DNA of 64,000 nucleotides. It comes from CAVSRC01 sp963730325 (lineage in GTDB: Bacteria > Pseudomonadota > Alphaproteobacteria > Rhizobiales > Kaistiaceae). Each line of letters begins with the position of its first letter. The first letter of the stretch is position 1. The notes under the pieces were generated by a model. That model ran no database searches and was not told the origin of the DNA. It worked only from the letters and a program-made list of their open reading frames with translations. The stretch is taken from assembly GCA_963730325.1 (NCBI GenBank), contig CAVSRC010000009.1, positions 1 to 64,000 on the forward strand, given 5' to 3'. The position numbers and the translations under genes are program-made. Below are positions 52,517-59,239 of this stretch, in pieces.

Positions 52517-54307
52517 ATGTCATTGCGTGATGTGTTCTCCCCCTACACCGCGTGGAAGCACGCTTTCGAGACGCCGGTCACCATAAAGGACCCGCTCAAT
52601 CGCGAAGGTGCCGACCGCTATCGCGGCTTCCACCAGAACGACATCGCCAAGTGCATCGGCTGCGGGTCGTGTGAGACGATCTGCCAGAACGCGGCCATCG
52701 ACATGGTGCCGGTCTCCGACCCGAAGCCGGGCGACAGCGGCCTCCGGCCGATGATCGACTATGGGCGCTGCTGCTGGTGCGCGCTGTGCGTCGATGTGTG
52801 CATGACCGGTTCGCTCACCATGTCGAACGAATACAAGTGGATCGACAGCGACCCGGACGCCTTCCGCTTCATCCCCGGTGTCGACAAGAAGCCGTGGGAC
52901 GACGAGCCCAAGGGCTACCAACGAGAGGACGTGCGCCGGCTCTCGGGCATCGAGCGCGCGCCGATGGGGGCGCTCGAGGCGGAGGAGCGGATCGACAATT
53001 TCGCCGAGATCATGGCCGGCTTCACCCAGGCCGAAGCCGCCATCGAGGCCGACCGCTGCGTCCAGTGCGGGCTGTGCGTGGCCACATGCCCGGCGCACAT
53101 GTCGATACCCGACTACATCGAGAAGGTGCGCGAGGGCGATTTCGAGGGCGGTCTGCAGATCCTCTACGAGACCAACCCGTTCAGCCAGGTCTGCGGGCGC
53201 ATCTGCACCCATAAGTGCGAGACGTCCTGCGCCGCGCTGCACGAGGGCGACGCCATCGCCATCCGCTGGCTCAAGCGCGCCATCACCGACAATGTGCCGC
53301 GCGAGCGCTATTTCGACCTGATCAAGAAGCCGGACGTGGAAGAGACCGGCCAGAGCGTGGCGATCGTCGGTGCCGGGCCTGCCGGCCTCACCACCGCCTT
53401 CGATCTCGCCCGCCAGGGCCACAAGGTGGTCGTCTTCGAGGCGCATCCACAGCCCGGCGGCATGATGCGCTATGGCATCCCCGAATACCGGCTGCCCTAC
53501 GACGTGCTCGACCACGAGATTTCGGTGATCGAAGCCATGGGCGTCGAAATCCGCTGCAACATGCGGGTCGGCCGCGAGATCACCATCGATCAGCTTCGCC
53601 AGGCCTATGACGCGGTGGTGCTGTCCGTCGGCCTGCATCAGGGCCGCTCGACCCGCGTGCCGGGGAGCGAGAAGGCCGAGGCGGCCATCGACCTGTTGCG
53701 CCGGATCACCGCCGGCGAGGATGTGCCCGTGCCGCAGGAGATCGCGGTGATCGGCGGCGGCAACGTGGCCATGGACATCGCCCGCTCGATGGCGCGCCTG
53801 CAGAAGAAGGAGCATGGCGAGGTCGGCATGACCGTGACCGCGCTGGAAGACTTCGCTCACTTCCTGGCCGACCGCGAGGAGGTGGAGGAAGCGCAGGAAG
53901 AGGGTTGCGTCATTCTCGACGCGCGCGGTCCGCAGGAAATCATCGTCGAGAACGGCGCGGTCGCCGGCTTGCGCACATGGAAGTGCAAGGCGATTTTCGA
54001 CGAGGAGGGCCGCTTCGCGCCGAAATACGACGAGAGCGACGAGCGCGTGCATCCCGCGCAGATGGTCATCGAGGCCATCGGCCAGGCCGCCGACATCTCG
54101 CTGCTCGGCAAGGCGCTCACCGAAGCGCTCGAATGGAATCGCGGGCGCATCCGCATCGACGCGGACGGCCGCACGTCAGAGCCGTGGCTGTGGGCCGCGG
54201 GCGACATGGTCTCCGGCCCTGACGTCATTCACGCGGTGGCCGACGGGCATCGCGTCGCCACATCCGTCGGCGCCGTCCTCGTCGCCAAGAGGGAGAGCTT
54301 GTCATGA
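52517..54307 (+). CDS. Subunit N fusion: 2x[4Fe-4S] NuoI/MbhN ferredoxin + GltD/NfnB-like NAD(P)H oxidoreductase
   Basis: 596 residues. N-terminal ferredoxin part: Cys46/49/52/56 (CIGCGSCETIC) and Cys85/88/91/95 (CCWCALCVDVC). A GltD-type adapter follows, with Cys181/184/187/191 and Cys226/230/234/238 (VCGRICTHKCETSC). FAD binding is at GAGPAG 285-290 with the downstream PGGMMRYGIPEYRLP; NAD(P) binding is at GGGNVAMD 413-420; the C-terminal GD motif is WAAGDMVSGPDVIHAVADGH. The usual complex-I electron input (NuoEFG) is not in this operon, so this subunit gives the complex its own NAD(P)H site wired directly to the cluster chain. NADPH versus NADH preference cannot be decided from sequence. 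Confidence 0.92.
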   Translation: MSLRDVFSPYTAWKHAFETPVTIKDPLNREGADRYRGFHQNDIAKCIGCGSCETICQNAAIDMVPVSDPKPGDSGLRPMIDYGRCCWCALCVDVCMTGSLTMSNEYKWIDSDPDAFRFIPGVDKKPWDDEPKGYQREDVRRLSGIERAPMGALEAEERIDNFAEIMAGFTQAEAAIEADRCVQCGLCVATCPAHMSIPDYIEKVREGDFEGGLQILYETNPFSQVCGRICTHKCETSCAALHEGDAIAIRWLKRAITDNVPRERYFDLIKKPDVEETGQSVAIVGAGPAGLTTAFDLARQGHKVVVFEAHPQPGGMMRYGIPEYRLPYDVLDHEISVIEAMGVEIRCNMRVGREITIDQLRQAYDAVVLSVGLHQGRSTRVPGSEKAEAAIDLLRRITAGEDVPVPQEIAVIGGGNVAMDIARSMARLQKKEHGEVGMTVTALEDFAHFLADREEVEEAQEEGCVILDARGPQEIIVENGAVAGLRTWKCKAIFDEEGRFAPKYDESDERVHPAQMVIEAIGQAADISLLGKALTEALEWNRGRIRIDADGRTSEPWLWAAGDMVSGPDVIHAVADGHRVATSVGAVLVAKRESLS

Positions 54308-54801
54308 CCAGCGAAGCCAACAAGGAAAAGCTGACCGGTATCACCACCGTCCGCGAGATCATGGAGACGGCGACCCAGTTCGAGGTCGTGGCGCGCGACT
54401 TCTACATGGCACTGATTCCCAAGGTGTCGAAGAACCTGCGCTGGCTGGCCAAGGAGCTGGCCGAGGAGGAGCAGGGCCACGTCGACCTGTTCACCAAGCT
54501 GGCTGCCGACCCGGACGTGACCGGGCACATGGAGGAGAAGATTGCGCGGCCGGTGGCCGACGGGAAATTCTCCGATTGCGTGCAGACCCCGGATCTCGGT
54601 CCCAATCCCGACGATCAGGCCGTGCTCCAATACGCGCTCCTGCGCGAGACAGCGGCCATGGAGCAGTACACCGAACTTGCTGAGACCGCCCCTGAGGGCG
54701 CTCTCAAGACCGCCTTCGCCTTCCTCGCCAATGAGGAGGCCCAGCACAAGGAAGAGCTGGAGAAGGTCTATTACGAGGTGGTCCACTCCGGCGGCGTGTG
54801 A
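54304..54801 (+). CDS. Rubrerythrin/ferritin-like diiron protein
   Basis: 165 residues, ATGA-coupled to the flavoprotein gene. A four-helix bundle is predicted, with diiron ligands Glu27, Glu56-x-x-His59 (EEQGH), Glu115 or Glu120, and Glu145-x-x-His148 (EEAQH). It lacks the rubredoxin-type Cys4 domain of classical rubrerythrin. Such proteins reduce peroxide or sense oxygen. Its place at the end of a complex-I-like operon suggests protection of the exposed Fe-S clusters, or that it accepts electrons from the complex. The operon appears to end here, at the hairpin at 54818. Confidence 0.88.
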   Translation: MTSEANKEKLTGITTVREIMETATQFEVVARDFYMALIPKVSKNLRWLAKELAEEEQGHVDLFTKLAADPDVTGHMEEKIARPVADGKFSDCVQTPDLGPNPDDQAVLQYALLRETAAMEQYTELAETAPEGALKTAFAFLANEEAQHKEELEKVYYEVVHSGGV

Positions 54802-54817
54802 GCCAGAAACAAAATCG

Positions 54818-54846
54818 CCCACGGCCATTCGTCGGAATGGCGTGGG
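54818..54846 (+). terminator. Hairpin at the end of the Mbx-like operon
   Basis: Stem CCCAC-(g)-GCCATTC against GAATGGC-GTGGG with one bulged G and a GTCG tetraloop, 17 bp past the last stop. Very stable but without a T-run; probably the operon terminator or 3'-end processing structure. Confidence 0.65.
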
Positions 54847-54925
54847 CCAACATCACTCGAAATTGGTCCTTGCGGATAACCCGCCAGGGAGCGGCCAAGC
54901 TGGGCCTTGCCCTACTGATGCGGCC

Positions 54926-55027
54926 CTAAGAGACCGCTCCCGGCAAGCCGTTCGTCGGTGCCGCTACGCTGGAGCCCGAACGTTGCTCGCAGCGATCCTC
55001 GCGGCGGTGCTCTTCGGGTGGCGTCAT
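54926..55027 (-). CDS. Possible small protein (33 aa), unsupported
   Basis: A short leftward frame, MTPPEEHRREDRCEQRSGSS and 13 more residues, preceded by a near-perfect AGAGGAGG ribosome site 4 bases before the ATG. The protein is hydrophilic and charged and has no recognised family. The strong ribosome site is the only support. It could also be the start of a longer gene cut by an indel. The rest of 54847-55165 holds nothing that I can identify. Confidence 0.25.
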   Translation of the reverse strand: MTPPEEHRREDRCEQRSGSSVAAPTNGLPGAVS

Positions 55028-55165
55028 GGTTCCTCCTCTTTCTGTGGAACCTACATTGATGAGTTTGGTACGACGGCTGCCAAAGTCAATGCGTGAAATC
55101 GGAACATGGAAAGTTTCGGCCGCGTGTGGCCGATATGACTCCCGTGAATCCTGTCTCCAGCGATA

Positions 55166-55924
55166 TCAATCGCGAAGCGGGTCGGCACCGTCCTCGACGG
55201 CCGCCCGCCAGGCGCGCTGCAGCGCGCGAACAGCCTCTTGCGATGTGCGGCGCGGGGCGTCGCTGGCGAAGCCGAGTTCGCGAAGGCGAGGGGCGGCGGG
55301 TGCCGGTTCCGAGGCGGAGGCGTGGATTTCGGTGACGGGCAGGCGCTCGGCGATGGTGCGGATCGTATCGGCACGGATTCCAGAGCCCGGCATCACGACG
55401 ATGCGGCCGCGCGCCATTGCGTGAAGTTTTGCCAGCCGGTCGAGGCCGGCGATGGCTGTCGGTGCACCGCCGGAGGTGAGGATCCGCGTGAAGCCGATGG
55501 CGATGGCGCTCTCCAGCGCCTCCTCGAGATCGGGTGCCAGATCGAAGGCGCGGTTCAGCGTCGTGGCAAGGCCCGCGGCGACGGCGTGATCGTGGAGGCG
55601 CCGCAGCGCGATCTCGTCGAGGCGTCCATCCGGCCGGCCGGCGCCGAGCACGACGCCGGCAAGCCCAGCCGCATGGGCGTCGTCGATGTCGGCCAGCATC
55701 AGATCGACCTCCGCTGGCCCGAAGACGAAATCGCCGGGGCGCGGGCGCACCAGTACGTGGACCGGGACCGGTGCGGCGGCCGCCGCGCGCATCAGGCTTC
55801 CCGGCGGCGTCAGCCCGCCCAGCGCCAGTGCCGCGCAGACCTCGATGCGGTCGGCGCCGCCGGCAATCGCCGCGTCCAGTCCGGCGGCGTCGTCGACGCA
55901 GATTTCGAGGACGCGAGGGCTCAC
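55166..55924 (-). CDS. cutC: CutC family protein
   Basis: 252 residues from GTG 55924, which overlaps the stop of the ROK kinase gene (GTGA). CutC TIM-barrel features: LEICVDDAAGLDAAIAGGAD, RIEVCAALALGGLTPPGSLM, VHVLVRPRPGDFVF, AGLAGVVLGAGRPDGRLDEI, RAFDLAPDLEEALES and ILTSGGAPTAIAGLDRL. The family is named for copper homeostasis, but its copper role is disputed. Translational coupling to a sugar kinase here argues for a carbohydrate-related function. Confidence 0.9.
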   Translation of the reverse strand: MSPRVLEICVDDAAGLDAAIAGGADRIEVCAALALGGLTPPGSLMRAAAAAPVPVHVLVRPRPGDFVFGPAEVDLMLADIDDAHAAGLAGVVLGAGRPDGRLDEIALRRLHDHAVAAGLATTLNRAFDLAPDLEEALESAIAIGFTRILTSGGAPTAIAGLDRLAKLHAMARGRIVVMPGSGIRADTIRTIAERLPVTEIHASASEPAPAAPRLRELGFASDAPRRTSQEAVRALQRAWRAAVEDGADPLRD

Positions 55925-56832
55925 GCGGCGCGCTGCCGGGCAAGCAGGGCGGCGCCGATGAAGGCGGGGTTGCCGGTACACTGGCCGGGAACGACCAGCG
56001 GCTCGGCGGTGTCGCGGAGGATTCTCTGGCGCACGGCCTTGTCCAGGATAGCCAGCATCTCCGTCTCGCGCGCGAGACCGCCGCCAACCGGCACGATGTC
56101 GGCGCCGAGGATGTTGACACTGAGGGCGAGCGGCTGGGCGACGAGCTCGATATAGCAGTCGAAGGTCCGCACCGCCTGCGGATCGCCGGCGCGCCAGGCA
56201 TCCATGATGGCGCGGCTCTTCATCGTCGTACCGGTGAGCTGGCGGTGGAGCCTTTCCATGCCGCGGGCGCCACCGATGGTATCGACACAGCCGCTCTGGC
56301 CGCAGCCGCAGGCAAACCAGGGGATATCGACCGGCGGGTCGCCGACGCGGCGCGCCAGGATCGGGCCGTGGCCCCATTCGCCGGAGAAGCCGCCGGCCCC
56401 CTGGAGCAGGCGGCTCTCGACGACCACGCCGCCGCCGACGCCGGTGCCGAGGATAATGCCGAAGACGATCCGGCGGCCGCGTCCGGCGCCGATGCCGGCC
56501 TCGGCAAGGGCGAAGCAGTCGGCATCGTTGGCGACCAGAACGGGGCGCGCGAGCGCGGCGGAGAGATCGTCGGCGAGCCGCCGTCCGTCGATGCAGGGGA
56601 TGTTGGCGCACTTGCTGCGGCCGCTCACCGGATCGACCACGCCGGCAATGGCGATCGAAAGCGGTGCCGTGGCCTCGCCACTGCCGGCCTCGGCCAGTTC
56701 GGCGAGCGCCGCGCAGAAGGCGTCGAAGTCGTCGGCCGGCGTGTCGTGCTTGCCGATCGGCACGATGTCCTCGGGCGTCAGCGCCCGCGCCGCCTTGATG
56801 GTCGATCCGCCGATATCGAAGCAGATGGTCAT
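55921..56832 (-). CDS. ROK family sugar kinase
   Basis: 303 residues from ATG 56832. Features: ATP-phosphate loop CFDIGGSTIKAA, LSIAIAGVVDPVSG, VANDADCFALAEA (catalytic Asp), ILGTGVGGGVVV and the zinc-binding ROK signature ACGCGQSGCVDTIGG. Most similar in layout to N-acetylglucosamine/N-acetylmannosamine or fructose/glucose kinases. It forms a two-gene unit with cutC and follows the UspA gene by 20 bp on the same strand. Confidence 0.9.
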   Translation of the reverse strand: MTICFDIGGSTIKAARALTPEDIVPIGKHDTPADDFDAFCAALAELAEAGSGEATAPLSIAIAGVVDPVSGRSKCANIPCIDGRRLADDLSAALARPVLVANDADCFALAEAGIGAGRGRRIVFGIILGTGVGGGVVVESRLLQGAGGFSGEWGHGPILARRVGDPPVDIPWFACGCGQSGCVDTIGGARGMERLHRQLTGTTMKSRAIMDAWRAGDPQAVRTFDCYIELVAQPLALSVNILGADIVPVGGGLARETEMLAILDKAVRQRILRDTAEPLVVPGQCTGNPAFIGAALLARQRAA

Positions 56833-56852
56833 GGCGCTCCGTCCGCCGCCGA

Positions 56853-57287
56853 TCAGCCGGGCGGCGGGATGACGAGAATGCTGCACGGCGGGTTCTTCAC
56901 CAGCTGCACGCCGACGGATTCATTGGCCAGCCGCGACCACAGCCCGTGGGACCGGTGGCCGATCACCACCAGGTCGGCACCGACCTCGCGGGCCGTCTCC
57001 ATGATCTGGTCGGGCGGATGGCCATAGGCCACGCGCGTCGTGCCGGTCAGCCCGCGCTCGGCCAGGTGGACCATCTCCTCTTCGAGGATCGAGCGGGATT
57101 GGTCGAGCGCCTCCTCGTCGGCGGTGCCGCTGGCATAGGCTTCCGCCGCGGCAACGTCGATGCCTCTCTCCATCACCGAGACGAGCACCAGCTCGGCCCC
57201 GCACAGCGCCGCAAGCTCGGCGCCCTGGTTGAGCGCCACGCGGCTGTCCTCGGTTCCATCGAAGGCAATGAGTATTTTTCGGTACAA
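56853..57287 (-). CDS. Universal stress protein, UspA family
   Basis: 144 residues, a single Usp domain. ILIAFDGTEDSRVALNQGAE at the N-terminus and the ATP-binding loop VIGHRSHGLWSRLANESVG near the C-terminus (GH-x-G spacing slightly altered, with Ser for Gly in GHRSHG). VQLVKNPPCSILVIPPPG closes the fold. Probably an ATP-binding stress protein. It is co-directional with the ROK kinase and the K+ channel genes. Confidence 0.88.
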   Translation of the reverse strand: MYRKILIAFDGTEDSRVALNQGAELAALCGAELVLVSVMERGIDVAAAEAYASGTADEEALDQSRSILEEEMVHLAERGLTGTTRVAYGHPPDQIMETAREVGADLVVIGHRSHGLWSRLANESVGVQLVKNPPCSILVIPPPG

Positions 57288-57429
57288 GGGATTTGTCCTT
57301 GCTGGTTGCCGGTGTTCTCTATTGTAGCGCGTCGCGGCGCGTCAGACGACACGGCGCACGCCCGGAATGCGGCGCAGCAGCGGCGCCGGGCGCCGACGCC
57401 TTTCGGTGTCTATAGCGCCAGCCCCGTTG

Positions 57430-58494
57430 TCAGAAAACCGTGCGGCCGGCGCGCACGCGCTCCTTCGGGGCGGCGAAGAGGGCGCTCATCGCCTGTCCGC
57501 TGCGCCCGACCAGGACGAGACCGTCGCCGGCAGCGACATGCAGGCTGTTGTCCGGTTCGGTGATGGCCTCGCCGTCGCGCCGGTTGAGCTGCACGATGAA
57601 GAACGTGCCGTGGGCGCGGGTCTCGATCTCATCGATGGTCAGATCGGTGAAGGCGCCGTTCTGCGGCACCACCACCACTTCGATGGCGAGGCCGAGACCG
57701 CGCAACGTGCGCTCCAGATCGCGCATCTGGCCGGACTCGAAGATGAAGCGTGCCGTCTCCGGAAACAGGATCATCTCGGCGATGCGTTCGGCGCCGATAT
57801 GGGTCGGCAGAACCACCTTGTTGGCGCCGGCATGGACCAGCTTGCTCTCGGTGGTGACGGCGTCGCCGCGGGCGATGATCTGGATCGCGGGATTGAGGTT
57901 GCGTGCCGAGAGCGTGATGAAGACGTTGGCGGCGTCGTTGGGCAACACGGTGGCGAGCGATCCGCGCCCGTGCGATGCCGGCCGCATCCAGGGTTGCCTC
58001 GGCGGTGGCGTCGCCTTCGATGCAGAGATAGCCGGCGTCGCGCGCCTGCGTGCCGCTGTGCCGTTCTGCTCGACCAGGACAAACGTGGCGGCGCCGTCGT
58101 GAAGCGCCTTGGCAAGCTCGACGCCGATGCGGCCGAAGCCGCAGACGATGATGTGATCGTCGAGCTTGTCGATTTCGGTCTGCATGCGCCTCTCCCCCAT
58201 GATTGCCTGCAGCGGTCGCAAGGTGAAGAACTGGACCAGCGCGCCGGTGAAGAAGATCATGCCGGTGCAGCCGAGCGCCATCGTCGCCATGGTCATGAGG
58301 TGCAGGTACGGCGTGTCGATGGGATGGACTTCGCCATAGCCGACGGTGAAGACCGTCAGCGTCACCATGTAGAGCGCGTCCGGGAAGGACCATCCGGCCT
58401 CGACATAGCCGAACGTCGCTGCGGTCCACACCACGACCATGAAGGCCGCGACCCGCACCAGGTTGCGCGACGGATGAGCTAGCAGACTATCCAT
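57430..58494 (-). CDS. Potassium channel with RCK/TrkA-N domain (two compensating frameshifts)
   Basis: About 354 residues. A two-TM ion channel with selectivity filter TVFTVGYGEVHP (TVGYG at 50-54) and inner helix MATMALGCTGMIFFTGALVQ. The RCK domain reads HIIVCGFGRIGVELAKAL, NDAANVFITLSARNLNPAIQ and a TrkA-C-like part. Between about 58054 and 57962 the conserved text (DAGYLCIEGDATAEATLDAA) is in another frame: one base is missing at the first point and one is extra at the second, so 30 residues are scrambled but the rest stays in frame. A real protein with this segment would have a damaged Rossmann fold, so sequence error is likely. Confidence 0.85.
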   Translation of the reverse strand: MDSLLAHPSRNLVRVAAFMVVVWTAATFGYVEAGWSFPDALYMVTLTVFTVGYGEVHPIDTPYLHLMTMATMALGCTGMIFFTGALVQFFTLRPLQAIMGERRMQTEIDKLDDHIIVCGFGRIGVELAKALHDGAATFVLVEQNGTAARRRATPAISASKATPPPRQPWMRPASHGRGSLATVLPNDAANVFITLSARNLNPAIQIIARGDAVTTESKLVHAGANKVVLPTHIGAERIAEMILFPETARFIFESGQMRDLERTLRGLGLAIEVVVVPQNGAFTDLTIDEIETRAHGTFFIVQLNRRDGEAITEPDNSLHVAAGDGLVLVGRSGQAMSALFAAPKERVRAGRTVF

Positions 58495-58615
58495 GTCCCC
58501 CCGGAGAATTCGTCTTCACTCAGCCTTTGAAGGATAGCTGAGAGGGGGCAAAGAATATTGCGGAAATTAGTGGCGCGAATCCCCTGATTGCCTTGTTGTT
58601 GGGCGACGTCTGCGG

Positions 58616-59089
58616 TCAGTCGGTGCTCGGGTGCCAGGCCTGCGCGCGGCGAACCGCTTCGGCGATCTGTTCCGGCGTCATGTCCTGTGCCACCCGTTTG
58701 CGCAGCTTTATTGCGGTCTCGTCTCCCTGGCGGGCCGCCAGGCTGAACCACATGTGTGCCGTGACGAGGTCCTTGGGAACCCCGTCTCCTTCGACGTACA
58801 TGAAGCCAAGATACCATTGCGCCAGGTCCAGCCCCTGATTGGCGGAGAGCGTGAGCCATCGCGCTGCTTCATGGGAGTCCTTGGGCACGCCGCTGCCCTC
58901 CTGGTACATCCTCCCGACCAGAAGCTGAGCCCCTTTGCTGCCTTTTTCAGCCAACGGCTTCCACAGTGCGAAAGCAGTCTTGAAATCACCCTTGAGGAAG
59001 GCGGCTTGACCTTCCTCAAATTGTCCAGCGGTCGCGTTCGACGTCGCCAGGATCAGTCCAAGCAAGGCGGCGGCAAGAATCTCGCGCAT
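58616..59089 (-). CDS. Sel1-repeat (TPR-like) secreted protein
   Basis: 157 residues. Signal peptide MREILAAALLGLILATSNAT, then three Sel1 repeats (AFALWKPLAEKGSKGAQLLV, DSHEAARWLTLSANQGLDLA, DLVTAHMWFSLAARQGDETA) with GxGVPKD turns. Periplasmic adaptor proteins of this kind mediate protein contacts. It has its own promoter region and is divergent from the TIR gene at 59240, with 150 bp between starts. Confidence 0.88.
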   Translation of the reverse strand: MREILAAALLGLILATSNATAGQFEEGQAAFLKGDFKTAFALWKPLAEKGSKGAQLLVGRMYQEGSGVPKDSHEAARWLTLSANQGLDLAQWYLGFMYVEGDGVPKDLVTAHMWFSLAARQGDETAIKLRKRVAQDMTPEQIAEAVRRAQAWHPSTD

Positions 59090-59239
59090 TGTTTCGCTCC
59101 ATTTTGGTCTTGGCCGGGCCGTATTGCCCGATAATGTAATGTTGAGCCAGAATTGCCAATCGTTATTCTTCCGCTAGGCGCGAGTTAGCCTGTAAATGAA
59201 ACTTGAGCATCGAACTCGGCAATAAAGAGGCAAGGGAAA

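Noticed and set aside
57960..58056. Programmed frameshifting in the K+ channel gene
   Set aside because: The two shifts cancel within 100 bp and no slippery site or stem is visible; error or mutation is simpler.
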